DNA from: an uncultured Clostridium sp.
Lineage (GTDB): Bacteria; Bacillota; Clostridia; Peptostreptococcales; Peptostreptococcaceae
Assembly (NCBI GenBank): GCA_945871955.1
Contig: CAMBXR010000015.1
Coordinates: forward strand, 1-49,975
Length of the DNA: 49,975 nucleotides
Reading direction: 5' to 3'
Below are positions 27,216 to 37,571 of the stretch, in pieces. The position numbers and the translations under genes are program-made. The notes beneath the pieces are model-generated. The model worked only from the letters and a program-made list of their open reading frames with translations, ran no database searches and was not told where the DNA came from. Every line of letters starts with the position of its first letter. Position 1 is the first letter of the stretch.

Positions 27216-28166
27216 ATGAACACTAGCGGAAGCGAGATTAAAATTATTGCAGGTAACTCAAATAAGGAACTTGCTGAAAAAATCGCAGATTATATTGGAG
27301 TGAAAGTTGCAGATTGCTTAGTAACTAAATTCAGCGATGGAGAAATAAGCGTAAATATTAATGAAACAGTAAGAGGTTGCGATGTATTCGTAGTACAATC
27401 TACTAATAATCCAGTAAATGACAACTTAATGGAATTATTAATAATGATAGATGCCCTAAGAAGAGCATCAGCAGGAAGAATAACAGCTGTTATACCTTAT
27501 TATGGATATGCAAGACAAGACAGAAAAGCTAAGTCAAGAGATCCAATTACGGCTAAATTAGTAGCAAATTTAATTACAGCAGCAGGTGCAGATAGAGTCC
27601 TAACTATGGATTTACATGCTGCTCAAATACAAGGTTATTTCGATATACCACTAGATCATTTATTAGGAGGAAAATTACTAGCTGATTATTTCAATGAGAA
27701 AAACATAGAAGATTTAGTAGTAGTTTCACCAGACTTAGGAAGTGTAACTAGATCTAGAAAATTTGCTAATCAATTAGATGGAGAAGTTCCACTAGCTATA
27801 ATAGACAAAAGAAGACCTAAAGCTAATGTTTGTGAAGTAATGAATCTTATAGGCGATGTAAAGGGTAAAAATGTTATCATGTTAGATGATATGATAGATA
27901 CAGCAGGAACTATAACTAATGCAGCTAATGCATTAAAAGAGTTTGGAGCTAAAAATATATATGCTTGCTGTACACATGCAGTTTTATCTGGTCCGGCAAT
28001 AGAAAGAATAGAAAACTCAGCAATAAGTGAGTTAATAGTTCTTGATACTATAAGACTTCCTAAAGAAAAAGAAATTGATAAAATAAAAGTATTAACAGTA
28101 GCAGAGATGTTTGGAGAAGCTATTAAGAAGATATTCTCTAATGAATCTATAAGTGTTTTATTTTAA
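27216..28166 (+). CDS. prs: Ribose-phosphate pyrophosphokinase (PRPP synthetase)
   Basis: A 316-residue enzyme that makes PRPP from ribose-5-phosphate and ATP. The flexible loop and ATP site are in [21 protein letters not shown], and the [18 protein letters not shown] and [15 protein letters not shown] (PRPP loop) motifs are intact. Length is standard. The product feeds purines, pyrimidines, NAD and the PRPP that PurR senses, linking this gene to pncB and purR in the window. TCAGGAGG site precedes the ATG; terminator at 28183. Confidence 0.97.
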   Translation: MNTSGSEIKIIAGNSNKELAEKIADYIGVKVADCLVTKFSDGEISVNINETVRGCDVFVVQSTNNPVNDNLMELLIMIDALRRASAGRITAVIPYYGYARQDRKAKSRDPITAKLVANLITAAGADRVLTMDLHAAQIQGYFDIPLDHLLGGKLLADYFNEKNIEDLVVVSPDLGSVTRSRKFANQLDGEVPLAIIDKRRPKANVCEVMNLIGDVKGKNVIMLDDMIDTAGTITNAANALKEFGAKNIYACCTHAVLSGPAIERIENSAISELIVLDTIRLPKEKEIDKIKVLTVAEMFGEAIKKIFSNESISVLF

Positions 28167-28182
28167 TTAGTAATTTACACAG

Positions 28183-28217
28183 GAGATATTAATCAAAAGA
28201 TTAATATCTCTTTTTTT
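28183..28217 (+). terminator. Terminator after prs
   Basis: Perfect GAGATATTAATC / GATTAATATCTC with a 4-base loop and T7. Confidence 0.93.
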
Positions 28218-28250
28218 GTATATAATCATATTAAGAAAGAAGGGGATAAT

Positions 28251-29312
28251 ATGATATTTAATTTATTAAAATTAGCAGTTAGCCAAGGTGCATCAGATAT
28301 ACATATAACAACAAATTCATTTGCTGTAGCGAGAATAAAAGGAAAATTTATGAATATATCTGATGAAATTCTAACAAAAGAAGATACAAAAAAGATAACA
28401 AAGCAAATATCAGGAGAAGAAAAGTTTAAACAAATAGAGTCTATAGGAGAACTAGACTTCTCGGCATCACTGGATGATGGTACGAGATTTAGAGTAAATG
28501 CCTATAAACAAAAAGGAAATTATGCCCTAGCAATTAGAATTATAAATGCAAAAGTTCCAAAATTTGAAGATTTAAATTTACCGAAAATCTTAACAACCTT
28601 TACAGAAAAACACAGAGGGTTAGTTCTAGTTACAGGTCCAACTGGAAGTGGTAAATCTACAACTTTAGCAAGTTTAATAGACATAATAAATGAAAATAGA
28701 CAAGTACATATAATAACATTGGAAGACCCAATAGAATATGTACATAATCATAAACAAAGCATAGTAAATCAAAGAGAAATTGGAAGGGATTCGAAATCTT
28801 TTCAATCGGCACTTAGAGCAATACTTCGTCAGGACCCAGATGTAATTTTAATAGGAGAGATGAGAGACCCAGAAACCATTTCAATAGCCCTTACAGCAGC
28901 TGAAACAGGTCATCTTGTATTTTCAACATTACATACTATAGGTGCAGTAAAAACTATAGATAGAATAATCGATAGTTTTCCTGCTAGCCAACAACAGCAA
29001 ATTAGAATTCAATTATCAACTGTTTGCGAAGGTATAATATCTCAGCAACTAGTAACTACAAAAGATAACAAGGGAAGAATAGCTGCAACGGAAGTTATGG
29101 TTGTTACACCAGCCATAAGAAACTTAATCAGGGAAAACAAAACTTTTCAAATTCAAAATACTATACAGACAAGTTCTAACAAAGGAATGCATACAATGGA
29201 TCAGGATTTAATCAATTTATATAATAAAGGAAAAATATCTAGAGAAATAGTTCTTAATAGATGTAGCGATTATAATTATATTAATAAATATATAGAATAT
29301 ATGCATTTTTAA
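28251..29312 (+). CDS. pilT: Type IV pilus retraction ATPase (PilT family)
   Basis: A 353-residue secretion ATPase of the GspE/PilT superfamily. It has Walker A TGPTGSGKSTTLASL, an Asp box ITLEDPIEYVHNHKQSI and Walker B ILIGEMRDPETI, and the PilT-specific N-terminal domain (ASDIHIT, QGASDIHI). The C-terminus differs from PilB: no zinc Cys tetrad, and AATEVMVVTPAIRNLIREN is PilT-like. Normally it depolymerises pilus fibres. No pilin, pilB or pilC is nearby. It lies 84 bases after prs with its own ribosome site (AAGGGGAT). Confidence 0.9.
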   Translation: MIFNLLKLAVSQGASDIHITTNSFAVARIKGKFMNISDEILTKEDTKKITKQISGEEKFKQIESIGELDFSASLDDGTRFRVNAYKQKGNYALAIRIINAKVPKFEDLNLPKILTTFTEKHRGLVLVTGPTGSGKSTTLASLIDIINENRQVHIITLEDPIEYVHNHKQSIVNQREIGRDSKSFQSALRAILRQDPDVILIGEMRDPETISIALTAAETGHLVFSTLHTIGAVKTIDRIIDSFPASQQQQIRIQLSTVCEGIISQQLVTTKDNKGRIAATEVMVVTPAIRNLIRENKTFQIQNTIQTSSNKGMHTMDQDLINLYNKGKISREIVLNRCSDYNYINKYIEYMHF

Positions 29313-29454
29313 AATACCAGTTTTTTTATATTATGTATAAAACTTGTAATAAAAACTATAATATTAAATACTTTGATTAAAAGGAAAAGATTAAATAAAG
29401 TAGTATTTAAGTATTAAAGAAACTAAACCCTACTATTATTACCAAAATAAAACC

Positions 29455-30099
29455 ATGATATATTTAACAATAATAATAATTTTTATAATTTTATCCTTTC
29501 TTTCAGAAAAAATCATTTACAAACTAGACAATAACATGGATAAAAATTTAAGCAATAAAATGTTAATATTTTTACCAAACATGATAATACCTATTTTAAT
29601 ATATACTAAGTATAACTTAACTATACAAACTATAAGTTATATGATATTAATACCTTTTTTAGTTATAATCTCAATAATTGATTTTAGAACAACTTATGTA
29701 TATGATATAACAATACTTAGTGGTATAATTATGCAGTGTGTTATTTTATTATTAAGCAAAGAACTAAATATAGGATTAATGAGTCACATAAGAGGATTAG
29801 TTATAGGTATGATATTATCTTTTTTATTAGCAAAAATAACAAAATCACTGGGTGATGGTGATGTATTATTTTATGGGCTTTGTTCCTTTGTTTTGGGACA
29901 AGAATACACCTTATATATGATATTTTTATCATTTATACTAGCTAGTATTTGTGGAATATTTATGCTTTTAATAAAGTATAAATCTATAAAATCATCAATT
30001 CCTTTTACACCATTTATATCTTTAGCAACAGTTTTAATAATATTAACACAAAAAGATATAATGAATTTATATTTTGACATATTAAGTAGAAGTCTATAA
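29455..30099 (+). CDS. Type IV prepilin peptidase (A24 family), short form
   Basis: A 214-residue polytopic membrane protein. The two catalytic Asp regions of A24 peptidases are visible: IIDFRTTYVYD (first Asp in the loop after TM) and the GxGD motif SLGDGDVLFYG. The N-terminal cysteine-rich methyltransferase domain of PilD/ComC (about 60 residues) is absent, so it may only cleave, not methylate. No ribosome site is seen before ATG 29455 and no better start was found. It follows pilT by 142 bases and ends 12 bases before pth. Confidence 0.8.
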   Translation: MIYLTIIIIFIILSFLSEKIIYKLDNNMDKNLSNKMLIFLPNMIIPILIYTKYNLTIQTISYMILIPFLVIISIIDFRTTYVYDITILSGIIMQCVILLLSKELNIGLMSHIRGLVIGMILSFLLAKITKSLGDGDVLFYGLCSFVLGQEYTLYMIFLSFILASICGIFMLLIKYKSIKSSIPFTPFISLATVLIILTQKDIMNLYFDILSRSL

Positions 30100-30111
30100 G
30101 GAGGAGAATTA

Positions 30112-30675
30112 ATGTATATAATAGTAGGTCTGGGCAACCCAGGTAAACAGTATGAAAATACAAGACATAATGTAGGATTTAATGTAATAGATATTTTAGC
30201 AGAGGAATATGGTATAAGTGTAACTAAAATGAAGCATAAAGCTTTAATAGGAGAAGGAAGAGTGGGAACTGAGAAAGTAGTTCTTGTAAAACCAGTAACT
30301 TATATGAACCTTAGTGGAGAATCTTTAGCTGAAATATATAATTTCTATAAAGTAGAAACAAGTAATATAGTAGTAATATATGATGATATAGATTTAGATG
30401 TAGGAAAAATAAGAATAAGAAAAAAAGGTAGTGGTGGAACTCATAATGGAATGAGATCAATAGTAAAATGCTTAGGAACAACAGATTTCCCAAGAGTTAG
30501 AATAGGAGTTTCTAAACCAGAACCAGGTAGAGATTTAGCTAATTTCGTACTTTCTAGATTTAGCAAGGAAGAAGAAGTAGAGTTAAAAGACGGATTCGAT
30601 AAAGCAGTTAAAGCCATAGATTGTATCATAAGAGAAGATATAGATTTATCAATGAATAAATTCAATGGAAAATAA
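30112..30675 (+). CDS. pth: Peptidyl-tRNA hydrolase
   Basis: A 187-residue Pth. It has the [23 protein letters not shown] signature with catalytic His (RHN), [13 protein letters not shown] and [20 protein letters not shown]. It releases tRNA from peptidyl-tRNAs that drop off ribosomes. ATG follows AAGGAGGAG. It is followed after 14 bases by mfd, as in Bacillus (spoVC-fin-mfd); fin is missing here. Confidence 0.97.
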   Translation: MYIIVGLGNPGKQYENTRHNVGFNVIDILAEEYGISVTKMKHKALIGEGRVGTEKVVLVKPVTYMNLSGESLAEIYNFYKVETSNIVVIYDDIDLDVGKIRIRKKGSGGTHNGMRSIVKCLGTTDFPRVRIGVSKPEPGRDLANFVLSRFSKEEEVELKDGFDKAVKAIDCIIREDIDLSMNKFNGK

Positions 30676-30689
30676 TTAGGAGGGCTACC

Positions 30690-33600
30690 ATGAAGGATGT
30701 ATTATTATATCCTTTGCAGAATTTAAATGAATATAAGGAAATATTAAGCTATATAGAAAAAAGCGATGGAGCAGCCTTAATAAATGGTTTACTACCTATG
30801 CAAAAACCACATATAGCTTATTCCTTATTTAAAGAATTAAAAAAACAAATCCTTTTTATTGCCAATAGTGATTTAGAAGCGAAAAAAGTCTATGAAGATT
30901 TGGATGGCTATATTAAAGGAAAGGTAGAATATTTATCTAGTCAAGATATTTATTTTTATCATTTAGATGCAAAGGACAGAAGCGAAGAAGCAAAAAAATT
31001 AAAGACATTATTCAAATTAGCTAAGGGAGAGAAGGTTATAGTTGTAACTTCTGTTGAAGCTATTTTGAGAAAGTATATACCAAAGAAAGTATTAATAGAT
31101 AATGTTATAACTTTTAAAGTTGGAGATATTGTAGATATAGCAAAATTGACTGATACTCTAGTTAATTTAGGATATGAAAGAGTTTCTAAAGTTGAGGGGT
31201 TTGGTCAATTTAGTATAAGAGGTGGAATCATAGATATTTTTTCTCTAGAGTACACTAACCCTATTCGTATAGAATTATTTGATGATGAAGTAGATTCTAT
31301 ACGAACTTTTGATGTGTTCTCACAAATGTCTATTGATAAAATTAAGAAATTTTCGATTTCACCATCAAGAGAGTTTATATATCCAAAAGAATTGGATAAA
31401 ATAGTAAAAAATCTTAAAAAAGAAATTAATGATAATACTGATGAAGATACAATATCTAATATTGAAAAGATAAATAGTAGAACTTATTTCGAAGGAATAG
31501 AAAATTATATTGACTATATATATCCTGAAGAAAATAAGAGTATTTTTACTTATCTAAATAAGGATGCCATAATATTTACTCAAGATGTTACTAGACTTAA
31601 GGAAAAATGCGAAAACTATTTTAATGAATTTAAGGATAACTACAAGTTAAATCTAGAAAGAGGTTTGGCACTAAAAAGTCAAGGTAAGTTGATTTATACT
31701 TACAATGATTTAAGTTATCTTATTGAAGGTAAATCCATATTATTAAATACTTTATTGGCAAGACAAATAAATGAGTTTAATATAAAAAGAATCATAAATT
31801 TTGATTCTAGAGAAGTACCTCCTTATAATGGAAAATTAGATTTATTAGCCGAGGATTTAAATAGATTAAAATATAACGGAAATAAGGTAGTTTTAGTCAC
31901 AAGTACCTTAGATAGAGCTAAAAAACTAAGTAAAGATTTACTTGAATTTAATGTAGAAACTATAGTTTCAAAGAGTAGAGACATAGAAATTAAATCATCT
32001 CAAATTATTATTGTACCAGCAAATATTTCTAGAGGATTTGAGTATAAATCAATTAAATTTGTAGTAATAACAGATAATGAAATTATAGGTGTTCAAAAAA
32101 GAACTTCTACAAAGAAAAAAAAGAAAAATAATAAAAGTGGTACAAAAATTGACTCATTCTTAGATTTAAATATTGGAGATTATGTTGTTCATGAGAATAG
32201 CGGTATAGGTAGATATATAGGTATAGAACAAATTGTAGTAAATGGAATCAAAAAAGACTATATCAAAATAATTTATCAAGGTGGAGATAATCTTTATGTA
32301 CCTATTGACCAAATGGACAAGGTACAAAAATATATTGGTGCTGATGTAGAAAAAGTAAAATTAAATAAATTAGGAACTAGTGAATGGACTAGAGCAAAGG
32401 CTAAGGTCAAAAGAGAAATTGAAGATATGACCAAAGATTTAATTGAACTTTATGCTAAAAGGGAAAAAGTGAAAGGTTTCAAATTCTCTAAAGATACTGT
32501 TTGGCAAAAAGAATTTGAAGATTTATTCCCTCATGAAGAAACAGAAGATCAATTAAAAGCTATAAAAGAAACTAAAAAAGATATGGAATCTTCTAAAGTA
32601 ATGGATAGGTTAGTTTGTGGTGACGTGGGATATGGAAAAACTGAAGTTGCTATTAGAGCAGTTTTTAAAGCTTGTATGGATGGAAAACAAGTTGCAGTAT
32701 TAGTTCCTACTACAATTCTAGCTCAACAACATTACAACACATTTAAAGAAAGATTTGATAACTATCCAATAAGAGTAGAAGTTTTAAGTAGATTTAAAAC
32801 TCCAAAGCAACAAAAACAAATTATAGAAGATGCTAAAAAAGGATTAGTAGATATATTAATAGGAACTCATAGAATCGTCTCAAAAGATATTAACCTACCG
32901 AAATTAGGACTAGTAGTAATAGATGAGGAACAACGATTTGGAGTAAAACAAAAAGAAGCACTTAAAAAAATTAAAAATACAGTAGATGTTTTAACACTGT
33001 CTGCAACACCGATACCTAGGACTCTTCACATGTCTCTTAGTGGGATAAGAGATATGAGTGTTATAGAAGAACCTCCACAAGAAAGGCATCCTGTTATAAC
33101 TTATGTTACAGAAGCTAAGGAAAGTATTATCCAAGATGAAGTGGAAAGAGAGATAGCAAGAGGTGGTCAGGTATTCTTTGTATATAATAGAGTAGAAGGA
33201 ATAGAAAAAATGGCATCTATGATACAAAATTTAGTTCCTGATGCTAGAGTAGCAGTGGCTCATGGAAGGATGACTCCTAAAGTTTTGGAAAATATTGTAT
33301 TAGATTTCTTAAACAAAGAATATGATGTGTTAGTTTGTACAACAATAATTGAAACAGGGATGGATATTTCTAACGCAAATACCATGATAATATATGATGC
33401 AGATAAAATGGGTCTAGCTCAGTTATACCAATTACGTGGTAGAGTAGGAAGAAGTTCTAGACAAGGCTATGCCTATTTAATGTATGAAAAAGATAAAGTA
33501 TTAAGTGAGATTGCAGAAAAAAGATTAAAAGCAATTAAAGAGTTTACAGAATTTGGTTCAGGGTTTAAAATAGCTATGAGGGACCTTGAAATTAGAGGTG

Positions 33601-34082
33601 CAGGAAATATATTAGGATCTCAACAACATGGTCATATGGCAGTAATAGGATATGACTTATATGTAAAAATGCTAAATGATGCTATAAGAAAAGTTAAGGG
33701 AGAGCCTATAGTTGAAGATGTAGAAGTTGAAATTGATTTAAATGTAAATGCATATATTCCAGATTATTATATTGATGATGAGTTAACAAAATTAGAAATG
33801 TATAAGAAAATTGCATGTATAGAAAATCAAGAAGATTTATCTGAAGTTCAAAATGAATTGGAAGATAGATTCTCAGATATTCCTAAACCTGTTGAAACTT
33901 TATTAAATATTGCATATATAAAATCTATATGCAAAAAGCTAAAAATAGAAAAAGTAAGACAAAATAAGAATGAAATAATATTAGAACCATTAACAAGATA
34001 CAAAACAAAGGAAATATTAGGGCATAAAGTAGTTAAGGAATTAGAAGAACTTTTAGAAAAAATGTTAAAACTAAATAATTAA
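30690..34082 (+). CDS. mfd: Transcription-repair coupling factor
   Basis: A 1130-residue Mfd that removes stalled RNA polymerase and recruits UvrA. Domain order: UvrB-like N-terminal domains (residues about 1-440), a basic stretch STKKKKKNNKSG (about 475), the CarD-like RNA polymerase interaction domain (SFLDLNIGDYVVHENSGIGR, about 490), then the RecG-like helicase with Walker A GDVGYGKTEVAIRA, DEEQRFG and the motif VI region QLRGRVGRSSRQGYAYL. The TRCF C-terminal domain ends it. Length is standard. It shares a transcript with pth and continues directly into the foldase gene. Confidence 0.97.
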   Translation: MKDVLLYPLQNLNEYKEILSYIEKSDGAALINGLLPMQKPHIAYSLFKELKKQILFIANSDLEAKKVYEDLDGYIKGKVEYLSSQDIYFYHLDAKDRSEEAKKLKTLFKLAKGEKVIVVTSVEAILRKYIPKKVLIDNVITFKVGDIVDIAKLTDTLVNLGYERVSKVEGFGQFSIRGGIIDIFSLEYTNPIRIELFDDEVDSIRTFDVFSQMSIDKIKKFSISPSREFIYPKELDKIVKNLKKEINDNTDEDTISNIEKINSRTYFEGIENYIDYIYPEENKSIFTYLNKDAIIFTQDVTRLKEKCENYFNEFKDNYKLNLERGLALKSQGKLIYTYNDLSYLIEGKSILLNTLLARQINEFNIKRIINFDSREVPPYNGKLDLLAEDLNRLKYNGNKVVLVTSTLDRAKKLSKDLLEFNVETIVSKSRDIEIKSSQIIIVPANISRGFEYKSIKFVVITDNEIIGVQKRTSTKKKKKNNKSGTKIDSFLDLNIGDYVVHENSGIGRYIGIEQIVVNGIKKDYIKIIYQGGDNLYVPIDQMDKVQKYIGADVEKVKLNKLGTSEWTRAKAKVKREIEDMTKDLIELYAKREKVKGFKFSKDTVWQKEFEDLFPHEETEDQLKAIKETKKDMESSKVMDRLVCGDVGYGKTEVAIRAVFKACMDGKQVAVLVPTTILAQQHYNTFKERFDNYPIRVEVLSRFKTPKQQKQIIEDAKKGLVDILIGTHRIVSKDINLPKLGLVVIDEEQRFGVKQKEALKKIKNTVDVLTLSATPIPRTLHMSLSGIRDMSVIEEPPQERHPVITYVTEAKESIIQDEVEREIARGGQVFFVYNRVEGIEKMASMIQNLVPDARVAVAHGRMTPKVLENIVLDFLNKEYDVLVCTTIIETGMDISNANTMIIYDADKMGLAQLYQLRGRVGRSSRQGYAYLMYEKDKVLSEIAEKRLKAIKEFTEFGSGFKIAMRDLEIRGAGNILGSQQHGHMAVIGYDLYVKMLNDAIRKVKGEPIVEDVEVEIDLNVNAYIPDYYIDDELTKLEMYKKIACIENQEDLSEVQNELEDRFSDIPKPVETLLNIAYIKSICKKLKIEKVRQNKNEIILEPLTRYKTKEILGHKVVKELEELLEKMLKLNN

Positions 34083-34097
34083 TTGGAGAGGTGTTTT

Positions 34098-35093
34098 ATG
34101 AAAAAAATATTAGCATTAATCCTATCAATGATAATAACAATTTCATTAATAGGATGTAGTAATAACAATGATAAAGCTATTGCTACTGTAAATGGACAAG
34201 ATATAACTTTAGGAAACTATGAAAAATTACTAGCTTTAAACAAATCATCAATGGAAGCTTACTATGGAAGTGAAATTTGGACTAAAGAAATAGAAGATGG
34301 AAAAACTTATGAAGATACTTTAAGAGAAATGGTTTTAGAATCAATGATAACTTCTGAAGTTGTTTATCAAGAAGCACAAAAAGAAAAAGTATCTCCTACA
34401 GATGAGCAAGTTAAAGAGCAAATAGATAGTTTTAATGACAGTATAAAAAATGATAAAGAATATAAAGCTCAACTTAAAGAAATGGGAATAGATGAAGAGT
34501 TCCTAAAATATCAATTTGCAAGAGATTTATCTAATGCAAATTTACAAGAAAAATTTGAAGGTGATGTTAAAATATCAGATTCTGAAATGAAAAAGTATTA
34601 TGATGAGAATAAAGATGATTACTACACTGATACTGTAACAGCATCACATATATTATTAAAAACTATAGATGATGAAGGTAATGAATTATCAGATGATAAG
34701 AAAAAAGAAGCTAAGAAAAAGGCAGAAGAAGCTCTTGTTAAAGTTAAAAATGGAGAAGATTTTGCTGAAGTAGCTAAAGAGTACTCACAAGATTCATCAG
34801 CATCAAATGGTGGAGAACTAGGAACTTTTGGTAGAGGAAAAATGGTAAAAGAGTTTGAAAATGCAGCATTTTCAATGAAGGCAGGAGATATATCCGATAT
34901 AGTAGAAACTGAATATGGTTACCATATAATTAAAGTTACAAACAGAGTAGATGAACAAAAATCTTACGATGATGTAAAAGATGATATAAAAAGTACATTA
35001 GCAAGTGAAAAATACTCTGAATATGTTGAAAAACTAAAAGAAAAATCTAATATAGAAGAAAAAGAAGATATTGTAAAATCTGCTAAATTTTAA
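34098..35093 (+). CDS. prsA: PrsA-like lipoprotein foldase (parvulin PPIase)
   Basis: A 331-residue extracytoplasmic chaperone. Signal peptide MKKILALILSMIITISLIGC ends in lipobox LIGC (cysteine at residue 20), so it is a lipoprotein. Middle residues are a coiled helical SurA-like N-domain. The parvulin domain starts at about 185 with TASHILLKT and includes GGELGTFGRGKMVKEFENAAF and YGYHIIKV. GGAGAGG at 34085-34091 sets ATG 34098; a TTG 15 bases earlier is not used. It is 15 bases after mfd. Bacillus lacks prsA here; this placement is clostridial. Confidence 0.9.
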   Translation: MKKILALILSMIITISLIGCSNNNDKAIATVNGQDITLGNYEKLLALNKSSMEAYYGSEIWTKEIEDGKTYEDTLREMVLESMITSEVVYQEAQKEKVSPTDEQVKEQIDSFNDSIKNDKEYKAQLKEMGIDEEFLKYQFARDLSNANLQEKFEGDVKISDSEMKKYYDENKDDYYTDTVTASHILLKTIDDEGNELSDDKKKEAKKKAEEALVKVKNGEDFAEVAKEYSQDSSASNGGELGTFGRGKMVKEFENAAFSMKAGDISDIVETEYGYHIIKVTNRVDEQKSYDDVKDDIKSTLASEKYSEYVEKLKEKSNIEEKEDIVKSAKF

Positions 35094-35099
35094 TATAAT

Positions 35100-35133
35100 A
35101 AGCTATAGCCTATCTAGGATATAGCTTTTTTTG
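35100..35133 (+). terminator. Terminator after prsA
   Basis: AAGCTATAGCC / GGATATAGCTT with T7, ending the long pth-mfd-prsA operon. Confidence 0.9.
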
Positions 35134-35200
35134 TATATTTTTCTTATCAATGGTAAAAATAAATACATATAAAGACAGTAATGGAGGGATTAATTAATAA

Positions 35201-35740
35201 ATGAGAGCTACAGGAATAGTTAGAAGAATAGACGACCTAGGAAGAGTTGTTATTCCTAAAGAGATTAGAAAAACTCTTAGAATAAGAGAAGGAGATCCTT
35301 TAGAAATATTCACAGCTAAAGACGGAGAAGTAATCCTTAAAAAATACTCTCCAATAGGAGAATTAAATGAATTCTCACAAGAATATGCAGAAACATTAGG
35401 CGAAATATTAGGTCAAGGTATTGTAGTAACTGACTTAGACTCTATAATAGCTGTATCTAAATTACCTAAAAAAGATTATAAAGAAAAAAGTATAAGTAAT
35501 GATTTAGAACAATTAATTGAAAATAGAGTAGTTAAACATGCTAATGATAATAAAATAATACCATTATATAAAGATGATTCTACTCCATATAGCGGTCAAA
35601 TAATAATGCCAATTATAAGTGATTCAGGAGATTGTATAGGTTCAATTTCAGTAGTGACAAAAGAAAATGAAGTTTTCTCTGAAGATATAGAGAAAATACT
35701 AAAAATTGCCGCTAGTTTTTTAGGAAAACAAGTACAATAA
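35201..35740 (+). CDS. spoVT: Stage V sporulation regulator SpoVT
   Basis: A 179-residue regulator. N-terminal AbrB/MazE-type swapped-hairpin DNA-binding domain MRATGIVRRIDDLGRVVIPKEI (two parts), followed by a C-terminal GAF-like domain (about residues 60-178). SpoVT modulates sigma-G-dependent genes in the forespore. The length and order match Bacillus SpoVT. GGAGGG precedes ATG. It stands as its own unit with terminators on both sides. Confidence 0.97.
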   Translation: MRATGIVRRIDDLGRVVIPKEIRKTLRIREGDPLEIFTAKDGEVILKKYSPIGELNEFSQEYAETLGEILGQGIVVTDLDSIIAVSKLPKKDYKEKSISNDLEQLIENRVVKHANDNKIIPLYKDDSTPYSGQIIMPIISDSGDCIGSISVVTKENEVFSEDIEKILKIAASFLGKQVQ

Positions 35741-35749
35741 ACGACAACG

Positions 35750-35772
35750 AGGCCCTTTTTATAGGGTCTTTT
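35750..35772 (+). terminator. Terminator after spoVT
   Basis: AGGCCC...AGGGTCT hairpin with a G-T pair, then T4. Moderate strength. Confidence 0.7.
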
Positions 35773-35881
35773 ATATTTTCAGAATTTATTTCATAAATAA
35801 TTAAAAAAATCTAAATTATTGAATATACTATTAGAGATATGATATATTAAAGTTTGTTATAGAAATAAATGGAGGTATGTT

Positions 35882-37495
35882 ATGAACAATAACACGAATA
35901 AAGAATCGTTTTTAAAAGGTGCACTTATACTTGGAGTGGCAGGTATAATTGTCAAGATAATGGGTGCCTTTTTTAGGATTCCTCTTGGGAACTTAATTGG
36001 TTCAGAAGGAATGGGGTACTATCAAGTTGTATATCCAGTATACACTTTATTCTTAACACTAGCTACTGCAGGATTTCCAACTGCATTAGCAAAATTAGTT
36101 TCGGAACAAAGAGCTATAGGAGATTATGGTGGTGCGAATAAAACTTTTAGAATTTCATATACAGTTTTATTTATTACTGGTCTAATATCCTTTTCAATTT
36201 TCTTCTTTGGTGCGGAATTTATTTCTACAGTAATTTTGAAAAATAGCGGTGCTTATGCAGCAATGGTTGCTATTTCACCAGCATTATTATTTGTTCCTTT
36301 AATGTCTTCTTATAGAGGATATTTCCAAGGAAGAAGAGAAATGTCAAAGATAGCTGTTTCTCAAGTAATTGAACAGTTCTTTAGAGTTGTATTAGGTTTA
36401 TTATTAGGTTATATCCTTATGACAAACTATGGTCCACAAATGGGAGCTGCAGGTGGTGTGTTAGGAGCAGCAATTGGTGGATTCGCTTCTGCAGCATTTT
36501 TAGTTTACATATATCTAAGAAACACTAAAACTAGAAAAGCCGAAATTGCTTCAAGTAAACATATGAAAATAGATAGTACGGCAACTATCTTAAAAAGATT
36601 ATTATATGTTGCTATACCAATAACTATAGGTGCTTGTGTAATGCCTTTAGTAAATATGGTGGATAGTGTAATAGTAGTTAGAAGACTTGTGGCAGCTGGA
36701 TTTGATATAGAAACAGCAAACTCTATGCTTGGACAACTATCAGGAATGGCTATATCTACTGTTAACTTACCAGTAGTAATAGACCAAGCTATAGGTATGA
36801 GTTTAGTTCCAGCCATTTCAGAAGCTTATGCTTTAAAACAAATGAAGAGAGTTAGAAAAGAAGCTAAAACAGGTTTAAAAACAATATTATTAGTTGTTTT
36901 ACCATGTACATTTGGATTAGCAGCTCTTGCAGGTCCAATAATGCAATTACTATATCCTAATGAACCAGCTACTCTAGGTACAATGCTATTTGTAGTATCT
37001 CCTTGTGCTATATTCTTAGGACTAGTATATGCTCAAAATGGTATACTACAAGGTATGGGTAAACCTATGGTTCCAGTTATAGCTTTAGCAATAGGTATGG
37101 TATTTAAAGTTATAATAAGTTATGTTTTAACAGGAATACCATCAATAAATATAATTGGTTCAGGAATAGGTACTTTATCGGCTTATGCAGTAGCATCGAT
37201 TATAGAGTTTATTTACATTAAGAAACACTTACAATTAAAATTATCACCAAAAGAATTTGTTATAAAACCATTAATAACAGTAGTTACTATGTATGTAGTT
37301 GTTAAGTTATTCTATGGAGCTACAGTAGGATTCTTAGGTAATTCATTAGCGACTTTAGTATCAATAGCAGTAGGTGGAGTTGCTTATGTATTGGTATTAC
37401 TAGGAATAGGTGGAATTAGAAAAGATGAACTTTTAAACATGCCAAAAGGTGATAAAATTTACTCTATTCTAAAAAAACTTAAACTTATGAAATAG
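35882..37495 (+). CDS. MOP-superfamily flippase, SpoVB/YabM-like polysaccharide biosynthesis protein
   Basis: A 537-residue polytopic protein (about 14 transmembrane segments) of the MOP/MviN family. The N-terminus GVAGIIVKIMGAFFRIPLGNLIG and RAYFQG-like motif YRGYFQGRREMSKIA match the Bacillus SpoVB/YabM/YkvU group. Such proteins flip lipid-linked sugars, in spore cortex or capsule. It lies between spoVT and mazG, as yabM in Bacillus, but is not necessarily the true SpoVB; members of this group are numerous. Start ATG follows TGGAGG. Confidence 0.85.
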   Translation: MNNNTNKESFLKGALILGVAGIIVKIMGAFFRIPLGNLIGSEGMGYYQVVYPVYTLFLTLATAGFPTALAKLVSEQRAIGDYGGANKTFRISYTVLFITGLISFSIFFFGAEFISTVILKNSGAYAAMVAISPALLFVPLMSSYRGYFQGRREMSKIAVSQVIEQFFRVVLGLLLGYILMTNYGPQMGAAGGVLGAAIGGFASAAFLVYIYLRNTKTRKAEIASSKHMKIDSTATILKRLLYVAIPITIGACVMPLVNMVDSVIVVRRLVAAGFDIETANSMLGQLSGMAISTVNLPVVIDQAIGMSLVPAISEAYALKQMKRVRKEAKTGLKTILLVVLPCTFGLAALAGPIMQLLYPNEPATLGTMLFVVSPCAIFLGLVYAQNGILQGMGKPMVPVIALAIGMVFKVIISYVLTGIPSINIIGSGIGTLSAYAVASIIEFIYIKKHLQLKLSPKEFVIKPLITVVTMYVVVKLFYGATVGFLGNSLATLVSIAVGGVAYVLVLLGIGGIRKDELLNMPKGDKIYSILKKLKLMK

Positions 37496-37513
37496 AAAAT
37501 AGTATATAAATAG

Positions 37514-37553
37514 ATGATAAGATTATATTAATGTATATAATCTTATCATTTTG
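37514..37553 (+). terminator. Terminator after the flippase gene
   Basis: Perfect ATGATAAGATTATA / TATAATCTTATCAT stem, about 8-base loop, followed by TTTTG. Confidence 0.85.
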
Positions 37554-37571
37554 TATATAGGAGATAAAATC

